Source of the DNA: an uncultured Collinsella sp.
GTDB taxonomy: Bacteria > Actinomycetota > Coriobacteriia > Coriobacteriales > Coriobacteriaceae
Length of the DNA stretch: 43,232 bases
Assembly (NCBI GenBank): GCA_902492855.1
Contig: CABUMU010000001.1
Span: 1-43,232, forward strand
Direction of reading: 5' to 3'
Below, piece by piece: positions 1 through 6,731 of the stretch. Positions within the stretch are counted from its first letter, which is position 1; each line of letters starts with the position of its first letter. Both the position numbers and the translations under genes were made by a program. A model generated the notes under the pieces. It was not told the origin of the DNA and did not search any database. It saw only the letters and a list, made by a program, of their open reading frames with translations.

Positions 1-31
1 CATTTTTGCCCCACCGGCCCCTGTTCCAGCG

Positions 32-373
32 CTATTCCAGCTTGGTTTCTACCGTGGGAGTCTTATCCGCCGCAACTGGAGTACGGGCGGTGTCCATGCT
101 CAGGCAGTGTTTGGGGCAGCTTTCGATGCACTCGCCGCACACCACGCAGGCATACGGATCGATCGACCACGTTCCGCCCTTTCGATCGACCGCGAGCGCG
201 CCCGCCGGGCAGCGACGCGCGCACATGCCGCAGCAAATGCACACGTCCATGTCGTTAACGATGTGCCCGCGCAGGCGCTCGGGCGCCGCGAGCTTCTCCT
301 GCGGATAGCACACCGTTACCGGCTGCTTGACCATAGAACCCAAGGCCGTCTTGGCAAATGTCAGCAAACTCAT
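32..373 (-). CDS. 4Fe-4S ferredoxin-like hydrogenase subunit (HycF/NuoI type)
   Basis: A 113-residue polyferredoxin expected to pass electrons between soluble ferredoxin or formate dehydrogenase and the hydrogenase small subunit, on the cytoplasmic face of the membrane complex. Two classical 4Fe-4S motifs are visible: CICCGMCARRCP (about residues 46-57) and CVVCGECIESCP (about 76-87). The short N-terminus and hydrophilic tail fit HycF/NuoI-like subunits, though it is shorter than HycF of E. coli. It is the last complete gene of the operon in view, starting 7 nt after the large-subunit stop with an AAGGTAGG-like ribosome site. A further ATG at positions 3-1, preceded by a GGTGGGG-like site, suggests the operon continues off the left edge. 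Family assignment is secure; the exact electron partner is inferred. Confidence 0.88.
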   Translation of the reverse strand: MSLLTFAKTALGSMVKQPVTVCYPQEKLAAPERLRGHIVNDMDVCICCGMCARRCPAGALAVDRKGGTWSIDPYACVVCGECIESCPKHCLSMDTARTPVAADKTPTVETKLE

Positions 374-380
374 GCCGCGC

Positions 381-1469
381 CTACCTTTCCGTGCAGCTAA
401 TGCAGGGGTCGATGGTCAGGATAATCATGGGCACGTTGGCAAGGAGCACGCCCTGCAGTGCATGCGTCAGACCCGCCAGGTTCTGCGACGTCGGCGTGCG
501 CACGCGAAAACGGTCCAGGTTCTTGGTGCCGTTGCCGCGCACATAGTAATACGCCTCGCCGCGCGGCTGCTCAATCACAACCTCGCCGCGCGCGCCGTCG
601 GCCGGCGTGAGCTTGGTGCGCCTGCCGATTCCGTCGTGCGGTATCTTGCCCACAAGCTCCTTAATGATGTCCATGGCCTGCGTGACCTCGGCGCAACGCA
701 CCTGGCAGCGGGCATAGCAGTCGCCATCGGTAGCAACGATGGGCTCAAACGCAGCCAGATCCGCATAAGCGCCGTCACCGAACATGCGCACGTCGTAGTC
801 CACGCCCGAGGCGCGCCCAAACGGACCGACCATCGAAAGCGCCAGCGCGTCTTTCTTGCTAATCACGCCCACGCCATGCAGGCGCTCACCGCAGCTGTTG
901 TCGTCCAAAAACGTATGCACCAGGGCCTCGTAGTCGGGGCGCATGGCGTCGAGCGTCTGGACAATACCCGCCAGCTCGGAGTCCTCAATGTCGTGCTTAA
1001 GGCCGCCGATCTCGTTGATCGACAGAATCACGCGGCCGCCGCAGGTGCTCTCAAAGATCTTGAGAATCTGCTCGCGCAGCGTCCAAGACCGATAGAACAG
1101 CGCCTCAAAGCCAAAGGCATCGGCGAGCAGGCCCAGCCACAACAGATGCGAGTGAATGCGCGAAAGCTCGTGCAGAATGGTGCGGATATACTGCACGCGG
1201 TCAGGCACCTCGATATCGAGCATGCGCTCGCAGGCGCTGGCATAGCCGCAGCTGTGGCCCACGGCGCAAATGCCGCAGATGCGCTCGGCGATGTAGCCAA
1301 ACTGATGCATGTCGCGCTTTTCGGTGAGCTTCTCGAGCCCGCGGTGCACAAAGCCGATCTGCGGAATTGCCTCGATGACGCGGTCGTCCTCGATCACCAG
1401 GTCCAGATGAAGCGGCTCGGGCAGCACCGGGTGCTGCGGGCCAAACGGAATAACGGAGCGATGTGCCAT
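381..1469 (-). CDS. Group 4 [NiFe]-hydrogenase large subunit (HycE/EchE/NuoD type), no C-terminal extension
   Basis: The catalytic subunit of a membrane-bound energy-converting hydrogenase. Both nickel-binding CxxC pairs are present: ERICGIC (C65, C68) near the N-terminus and DPCISC (C356, C359) at the C-terminus, so this is a hydrogenase and not a complex I NuoD, which lacks these cysteines. At 362 residues it covers the NuoD-like part only; the NuoC-like part is a separate gene 5 nt upstream. The protein ends DPCISCTER followed directly by a TAG stop. In E. coli HycE the HycI protease cuts after the Arg of an equivalent CTDR motif and removes a tail, so here the mature end appears to be gene-encoded. 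The start has an AGGAGG site about 9 nt upstream. Confidence 0.93.
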   Translation of the reverse strand: MAHRSVIPFGPQHPVLPEPLHLDLVIEDDRVIEAIPQIGFVHRGLEKLTEKRDMHQFGYIAERICGICAVGHSCGYASACERMLDIEVPDRVQYIRTILHELSRIHSHLLWLGLLADAFGFEALFYRSWTLREQILKIFESTCGGRVILSINEIGGLKHDIEDSELAGIVQTLDAMRPDYEALVHTFLDDNSCGERLHGVGVISKKDALALSMVGPFGRASGVDYDVRMFGDGAYADLAAFEPIVATDGDCYARCQVRCAEVTQAMDIIKELVGKIPHDGIGRRTKLTPADGARGEVVIEQPRGEAYYYVRGNGTKNLDRFRVRTPTSQNLAGLTHALQGVLLANVPMIILTIDPCISCTER

Positions 1470-1474
1470 GGACC

Positions 1475-2194
1475 TTACGCCTCCTTTTTCTGCTTGTCGC
1501 GGGCGGCCTTGGCGGCAAGCGCCGCGCGGACCTTGGCCGCTTTCTCGGGATCCATGGCGGCGAGCTTTGCCTCCATCTCGGCAGCCTTGAGCGCGGCCTT
1601 CGCAGCAGTTTCATCGTGCTGAGCATCGGAGCCGGCAGCCGCAGCGGGCTGAGCGACGGCAGCGCCCGCAGCATCGCCAGCGCCCGCAGTGCCCTCCCCC
1701 GCAGCGGCCGTGGCAGTAGCAGCCTTCTCGGCAGCGGCCTTGCGCGCCTTGGCCTCGGCGGCGGCACGCACCTTCATGGCTTTCTCGCGCGCGGCCTTCA
1801 CCTCGGGCGTGATAACGCTCATGGGTTCGGCAGTCGAGACCTGGTAGAAAAAGCCCTTAAAGTCAATCTGCATATCGGTGATGGCAAGACCAAACAGGTC
1901 GTGCGTTTCGTTTTCAAACGGGAATACCGCCGGATAGTACGAGCTGATGGACGGAATCTCCTGGTACTGGTCGATGCCCTCAACCACCAGGTTCTCGATC
2001 GCATAGGTGCCGTCCTGCGCAATATGCTCCTGAGCAGCACGAACGTCGATAAACGTATAGACCAAGCGATACGATCCGTCGTCCACACAGCGCTCGGCAT
2101 GCATCTGCACAAAGCGCGCGCCGACGCCCTTGAGCGCCTGGACATGTGACAGGAGCTCATCGATCCCGACGGTAGTATAGATAGCCTTTTGCAT
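1475..2194 (-). CDS. NuoC/HycE-N-like hydrogenase subunit with long Ala-rich tail
   Basis: A 239-residue subunit related to complex I 30-kDa NuoC and to the N-terminal part of HycE. Residues 1-130 carry the conserved core, ending in the family pattern around FPFENETHDLFGL, then a short stretch on D-x-K-G-F. From about residue 135 to the end the protein is a charged and alanine-rich helix-like tail (many EAKA, AAAEKA and AAG repeats) with no counterpart in ordinary NuoC. This may be a coiled coil or flexible linker. The ATG shares one base with the stop of the small-subunit gene, which implies translational coupling. An AGGAGG site lies 8 nt upstream. The core assignment is firm; the role of the tail is unknown. 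Confidence 0.85.
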   Translation of the reverse strand: MQKAIYTTVGIDELLSHVQALKGVGARFVQMHAERCVDDGSYRLVYTFIDVRAAQEHIAQDGTYAIENLVVEGIDQYQEIPSISSYYPAVFPFENETHDLFGLAITDMQIDFKGFFYQVSTAEPMSVITPEVKAAREKAMKVRAAAEAKARKAAAEKAATATAAAGEGTAGAGDAAGAAVAQPAAAAGSDAQHDETAAKAALKAAEMEAKLAAMDPEKAAKVRAALAAKAARDKQKKEA

Positions 2195-2811
2195 TACTCG
2201 GCCTCCTTTGCAGCGGCGGGCGTCCCAGCAGGTGCGTCGCCAGCGACGGGCGCAGAGGACTTCCCGGCAGGCGCGTCACCGGCACCGCCAGCCCCGGCCC
2301 CCGCAGCCACAAACCCGTCCTCGCCCAGCTCAACGCCACCGTCCCAGGTAGCGGCGCCGCCCACGGTGAGCGGATCGCCGCCGGCGCGCATCACGGCCTC
2401 CTTCTGGTCCAGGATGCCGCACGCCTCCACGATGGCATCGATCACCGTCTCGGGGCGAATGGCGCACCCGGGCGCGTACACGTCCACGGGAATCGCGCGG
2501 TCCACGCCGCCGATCACGTTATAGGCATCGCGAAACACGCCGCCCGAGCACGCGCAGATGCCGCAGGCCACCACGCACTTGGGCTCGAGCATCTGGTTGT
2601 AGATCTGGCGCACGACAGGCAGGTTCTGGGCATTGACCGACCCCGTCACCAAAAAGATATCCGCATGCTTGGGGTTGCCGGTGTTGACCACGCCAAAGCG
2701 CTCCGCATCGAACAGCGGCGTGAGCGAGGCCAGCACCTCGATATCGCATCCGTTGCAGCTCGAGCCGTCGTAATGAATGACCCACGGCGAGCGCGACATT
2801 TTATGATCCAT
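2194..2811 (-). CDS. Hydrogenase small subunit (HycG/NuoB type)
   Basis: A 205-residue electron-transfer subunit that holds the proximal 4Fe-4S cluster next to the NiFe site. Visible ligands are SCNGC (C19, C22), the cysteine-rich CGICACSGG stretch near residue 85, and PGC in the segment VYAPGCAIRPE; the usual family form of the last motif is GCPPRPE. The N-terminal 150 residues match the family length. The last 50 are a Gly/Ala/Pro-rich tail of low complexity, echoing the tail of the neighbouring NuoC-like subunit. It lies 12 nt after the fused membrane subunit gene and overlaps the next start by one base. The start has a good AGGAGG site. Confidence 0.9.
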   Translation of the reverse strand: MDHKMSRSPWVIHYDGSSCNGCDIEVLASLTPLFDAERFGVVNTGNPKHADIFLVTGSVNAQNLPVVRQIYNQMLEPKCVVACGICACSGGVFRDAYNVIGGVDRAIPVDVYAPGCAIRPETVIDAIVEACGILDQKEAVMRAGGDPLTVGGAATWDGGVELGEDGFVAAGAGAGGAGDAPAGKSSAPVAGDAPAGTPAAAKEAE

Positions 2812-2823
2812 GGATGCCGCCTC

Positions 2824-5706
2824 CTAAATAAACACGTCGACGAGGATGGGCATAAGGTTGAGCAGGCCAAACACCAGCGCCACGCCCCATCCGAGCCTAA
2901 AGCAGCTGCTCCAGGTGCTGCGTGCGAAGGTGTTGTCGATCAGGACCTCGACAAAATACGTCGCGGCCATCACGACCAGGGCTACAACCCAGCTCACGGG
3001 GTTGTCCCAGACAAAGAACATGCCCACCCACATCAAAAACAGCACGGTCTCGCACCAGTGCATAAGGGTCATCTTGGCCAGCGTGCCGCCGCTCATCTCG
3101 GTGGCGACGCCCTGGACGATCTCCTGATGCGCATGATGCGAGTACGAAAGGTCAAACGGCGACTTGCGCAGCTTGATGGTAAGCACCGCGAGCAACGCGA
3201 GGAAAATGGGCGCGCTGTGCACGATGATGGGGACCGACTGCCCCGTCACGGCGATGGAATCAAAGCTGTCGGTGGCAAGGTACAGGCCCACGCTCATCAG
3301 CAAAACGGCGGGCTCGTAACTCATGACCTGCAGCAGCTCACGGTCGGCGCCGACCTGGGCAAACGGACTTTGCGTCGAGGCGGACGCCAGCACCACAAAG
3401 ATCGCGGCGAGCGTCACCATAAAAGCGCACAGCAGCGTGTTGGAGCCCGACACAAAGATGCCGCCGCCAACGACGGTAAAGATGAGCGCGCACGCCATGT
3501 AGGTATCGTCCATGGTGTTTACGCTGGCAGGGGCTTTGCGCAGGAGCTTGGCAACGTCGTAGAAGGGCTGCAGCAGGCGCGGGCCCACGCGGCCCTGCAT
3601 GCGGGCCGAAAGCTTACGGTCAACGCCGTCGATCAGGCCACCCACAAACGGCGCCAGCAAGGCAAACGCCACGGTGCCAATAAAAATGCCCACGACGCCC
3701 GAACCCTCGAAATACTTGCCGCGCAGCACCGAGGGCGCGCTCATGGCAAGTCTCTCGGGCCCAATCCACGCGCAACACAGCAGCGCAAACAAGATGATGC
3801 TGCAGCACACGACGCTACCCGCGGGGCCAATACGCTTCTCGCCAAGGGCGTCCTCCGAGTACCAATTGCGCTTTTCGGCCTTCACCTCGTGCCCCATCGA
3901 GCCGCGGAAATGGCGATATTTGTCGGTTCCCACGCCCGAAAGATATACGTTTACATGCGGTTTGTTGCTCACTCGGAATGAAGTCAGCAGCACCACGGCG
4001 ATAAACGCCACGATAACCACCATCAGGTACATGGCGTCCTTGCCAATAACGTACGGCACGCGGCCAAACACCATGGCCAAGTAAGGCGACACCAGACCGC
4101 TCGAGATAACCGGGAACGCCACGCAGCACAGAATCAGCAGCGCGGCGACGGTGTTGAGGGCCATCCATTCGGTCTTATGGACATTGACCTCAACGTTTTG
4201 AGCCGTGGGGTCGACACCCGAAAGCTTGGCAAGCCACTTGCCCCAGAAGAAGAACGTCGCGGCCGAGCCAAAGGCAAGCACCATGATCATGAGCACGTTG
4301 CCGGTCTGCGCGAACGCCACCAGAGCGCCCCACTTGGACACGAGCATGCCAAACGGCGCCACAAACATGCCCATGATGCCCAGCATCATCAGGCGCGTCA
4401 GGTGCGGCATGCGGCTGAACATACCGTCCATGTCCTCGATATTGCGGCTGCCGATATGATGCTCGGCCGTGCCCACGCACAGGAACAGCAGCGACTTTGC
4501 CACCGTGTGGAACAGGATCAGGAAGATGGCCGCCCATACGGCCTCGGGCGCGCCGACACCCAAGCAAGCACTGATGAGGCCCAAGTTGGAAATGGTGGAG
4601 TACGCGAGCACGCGCTTGGCATTGCTCTGCGAGATGGCCATAAGGGCAGCGAGCAAAAACGTGATGGCGCCCACGCTCGTGACCATAAAGCCGGTCACGG
4701 GATAGATGGCATAGAGCGGGCTCAGCTTGACCATCAGGAACACGCCGGCTTTGACCATGGTTGCCGAGTGCAGCAGGGCGCTCGTGGGCGTGGGGGCAAC
4801 CATGGCACCCAACAGCCAAGTGTGGAACGGCATCTGTGCGGCCTTGGTGAGCGCGGCGAGCGACAACAGGATGACCGGCATCACCAGCAGCGCGGACTGC
4901 GCGGTTCCGGCGCCGGAAAGCTCAATCATGCCCGAGATGGTCAGCGGCATGCCGTTCACGTGCAGGTACATGAGTCCGGCCAAAAACGCGATGCCGCCCA
5001 GCATGTTGAGGATGATCTGGGTAAAGGCGTTTTTAATGGCCTCGGGCGTGCGCGTGTAGCCAATCATAAGGAACGAGCACACGGTGGTGATTTCCCAGCC
5101 GCAGAACAGCCACTCAAGGTTGTCGCTCGTCACGATGACGAACATGGCCGAGAGGAACAGGAACATAAGCGCCAGGAACTGCGGGCGACGGTCGGGCGCG
5201 GTCTGCCCGCGCAGCGCGGCCTCGTGCTCGTCATGGGCCTGGAAGTCCTTCATGTAGCCCAGGGCATACACGCAGATAAGGCTGCCGACAATGCCGACGG
5301 CGAGGACCATGATTACGCTCATGTAGTCCAGGTAGAGCGGGGTTGCGGTGACGGCTTCGGTCGCGGGCAGCGTCATGGCTGCAAAGGCGAGCGAGCCCAC
5401 CAGCTGGACTATGCCGAGCACCGTGGTGAGCGCGTTCCTATATTTGAACGCGTTGTACAGGATGACGGCGCACAGGATGACATCGATGGCGGAGCTGATG
5501 ATCGAGAGCACATGCGAGGTGCCCGGTGCCACCTCGAAGCTCTGCGGACCCGTGCCAAAAAACATGACGGCGACTACAACTGTCACCGCCATAATAATGC
5601 CGGAACCTATGAGCCCCACCGCATCGCGGGCGCGGTCACCGCGCGCGAGCAGCATGCCCAGCGCCGGTACCAGCGGAAACAGGGTAAGGAAATACAGTAG
5701 CGTCAT
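2824..5706 (-). CDS. Fused membrane subunit: antiporter-like HyfB/NuoL-M domain plus HycD/NuoH domain
   Basis: A 960-residue polytopic membrane protein that builds the proton-pumping arm of the hydrogenase. Residues about 1-600 are the Mrp-antiporter/NuoL-M-like part (segments such as ITTVCSFLMIGYTRT, TKAAQMPFHTWL and LLHSATMVKAG are diagnostic). Residues about 660-960 are NuoH/HycD-like (RMQGRVGPRLLQPFYD, KLRKSPFD and the EIVQGVATEMSGG loop). In E. coli Hyc and in Ech these are separate proteins. Here one uninterrupted frame joins them through a roughly 60-residue linker near positions 3720-3900. It is the first gene of the operon, with GGGGGAG 7 nt before the ATG. The join could be natural or a sequencing artefact, but no frame break is visible. 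Confidence 0.9.
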   Translation of the reverse strand: MTLLYFLTLFPLVPALGMLLARGDRARDAVGLIGSGIIMAVTVVVAVMFFGTGPQSFEVAPGTSHVLSIISSAIDVILCAVILYNAFKYRNALTTVLGIVQLVGSLAFAAMTLPATEAVTATPLYLDYMSVIMVLAVGIVGSLICVYALGYMKDFQAHDEHEAALRGQTAPDRRPQFLALMFLFLSAMFVIVTSDNLEWLFCGWEITTVCSFLMIGYTRTPEAIKNAFTQIILNMLGGIAFLAGLMYLHVNGMPLTISGMIELSGAGTAQSALLVMPVILLSLAALTKAAQMPFHTWLLGAMVAPTPTSALLHSATMVKAGVFLMVKLSPLYAIYPVTGFMVTSVGAITFLLAALMAISQSNAKRVLAYSTISNLGLISACLGVGAPEAVWAAIFLILFHTVAKSLLFLCVGTAEHHIGSRNIEDMDGMFSRMPHLTRLMMLGIMGMFVAPFGMLVSKWGALVAFAQTGNVLMIMVLAFGSAATFFFWGKWLAKLSGVDPTAQNVEVNVHKTEWMALNTVAALLILCCVAFPVISSGLVSPYLAMVFGRVPYVIGKDAMYLMVVIVAFIAVVLLTSFRVSNKPHVNVYLSGVGTDKYRHFRGSMGHEVKAEKRNWYSEDALGEKRIGPAGSVVCCSIILFALLCCAWIGPERLAMSAPSVLRGKYFEGSGVVGIFIGTVAFALLAPFVGGLIDGVDRKLSARMQGRVGPRLLQPFYDVAKLLRKAPASVNTMDDTYMACALIFTVVGGGIFVSGSNTLLCAFMVTLAAIFVVLASASTQSPFAQVGADRELLQVMSYEPAVLLMSVGLYLATDSFDSIAVTGQSVPIIVHSAPIFLALLAVLTIKLRKSPFDLSYSHHAHQEIVQGVATEMSGGTLAKMTLMHWCETVLFLMWVGMFFVWDNPVSWVVALVVMAATYFVEVLIDNTFARSTWSSCFRLGWGVALVFGLLNLMPILVDVFI

Positions 5707-5753
5707 ACCATCACTCCCCCATGCAAAAACGCTGCAATTGTTTAACGTTATAG

Positions 5754-5763
5754 CTCAATTGAG
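5754..5763. promoter_or_regulatory. Perfect palindrome upstream of the hydrogenase operon
   Basis: CTCAATTGAG, a perfect 10-bp palindrome about 50 nt upstream of the first hydrogenase gene and next to the AT-rich stretch TATAACGTTAAAC (minus strand). It could be an operator for the operon. No convincing -35/-10 pair with normal spacing was found, so this is only a candidate. Confidence 0.25.
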
Positions 5764-5850
5764 GAGTAGCGGCGGCAGGTTTTCGGTCAACTGGGGAGTT
5801 TTAGGCGTACGGGGCAAGGGCACGTCCGCTTTGGAGCAGTGGCACGGCAA

Positions 5851-5874
5851 GAAAAATGCGCCCCTGTGGGCGCA
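5851..5874 (-). terminator. Rho-independent terminator of the HTH gene
   Basis: On the minus strand TGCGCCC-ACAG-GGGCGCA forms a 7-bp stem with a 4-nt loop, followed at once by TTTTTC. It sits 13 nt past the stop of the HTH gene and isolates it from the hydrogenase operon. Confidence 0.85.
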
Positions 5875-5886
5875 CCATCCCGTTCG

Positions 5887-6282
5887 CTATTCCGCCTTTT
5901 TAACGCGCGGCTTGCGACCGCGCGGCTTATCGATAAGCGCGTCGGCGCCGCCATCGCGATACTGACGACACCAGGCCTTGACCGAAGACTCGCTGGGAAT
6001 CTTGTGCTTGATCATGGCCTCGCGAACCGTCAAGCCGTTTTCCAGACGGTCCTTAACCACGGCGAGCTTTACGTCGAACGAATAGGTGTGATGACGAGCG
6101 CCCGCATTGAGCACGGCGTCGGCACCGCCCACGGCATATGCGCGGGCCCACTGACGAGCCGTGGCCTGGGGAATGCCAAGCTCCGCGGCGAGGGCGCGGT
6201 GACCGACCCCCTCTTGGAGGATCTCGACGGCGCGCTGCCTAACCTCGGGCTCATGCGTGCGAGTCCTAGTTGCTTCCGACAT
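5887..6282 (-). CDS. Orphan helix-turn-helix protein, IS3/IS150 OrfA-like
   Basis: About 131 residues with two HTH segments: VRQRAVEILQEGVGHRALA followed by LGIPQATARQWARAY, and a second around VREAMIKHKIPSESSVKAW. The pattern of a helix, a short turn and WxRxY repeats resembles OrfA of IS3-family elements and similar transposase DNA-binding regions. No OrfB/integrase (DDE) frame follows, and no IS ends are evident. Its own terminator and promoter-like site suggest an independently expressed remnant or domesticated regulator. The start is taken at the ATG with AAGAAG upstream; a GTG 9 nt earlier (6291) is also possible. DNA binding is likely; the target is unknown. Confidence 0.7.
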   Translation of the reverse strand: MSEATRTRTHEPEVRQRAVEILQEGVGHRALAAELGIPQATARQWARAYAVGGADAVLNAGARHHTYSFDVKLAVVKDRLENGLTVREAMIKHKIPSESSVKAWCRQYRDGGADALIDKPRGRKPRVKKAE

Positions 6283-6332
6283 ACCTGCCACTTCTTAGCC
6301 TTAACCGTTAATCTGCTTTCTTACGTGCATGT

Positions 6333-6361
6333 TAGATAGTAGCATTTTGCTGTTTGCTCAA
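6333..6361 (-). promoter_or_regulatory. Probable promoter of the HTH gene
   Basis: Minus strand TTGAGC, 17-bp spacer, TATCTA, about 50 nt before the start, in a 440-bp intergenic stretch (6292-6731) that is clearly more AT-rich than the neighbours. Apart from this and the terminator at 6617 nothing else was recognised there. Confidence 0.45.
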
Positions 6362-6616
6362 AGCAGTTAATTAAAATAGACGCGGCGTTATCTGGGCATT
6401 TGGCACCAAATTACGACATTTCTTTATCGATTATTTACGCTGGTAGCTGACTCGCAGCTAATCGTCATTCGCTTGTCAACAAAATTGGCATCTCTTTATG
6501 TCCTTTGGTATAGAGGATATGGTTATTAACCCCTCCCCCAATATTTTTGAGTGATCTGCAAGGCAGTAGACGTCCTCACTCCTCATGATTACCGCGCATT
6601 GCCATCCACCGGAGCA

Positions 6617-6656
6617 AAACAAAAAGGGCGGGACCTGCTGCGCTTGCAGGCCCCGC
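6617..6656 (-). terminator. Rho-independent terminator of the OYE-type reductase gene
   Basis: Minus strand GCGGGGCCTGC / GCAGGTCCCGC, an 11-bp stem with one mismatch and a 7-nt loop, followed by CCCTTTTTGTTTT. It lies about 75 nt past the reductase stop. Confidence 0.85.
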
Positions 6657-6731
6657 ACCGGTTGGCACCCGACGAGACACAGCCGGGCGAAACGGATCCG
6701 TGCTACCGTCCCGCCTGGCCGCGATGTTCAA

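Noticed and set aside
4177..5700. Long plus-strand open frame of about 500 codons opposite the hydrogenase membrane subunit
   Set aside because: A His/Gly/Arg/Gln-rich antisense shadow of a GC-rich gene; no motif, no ribosome site. Similar shadows at 327-1622, 2665-3981, 6585-9083, 19665-21170, 27639-29675 and elsewhere were discarded for the same reason.
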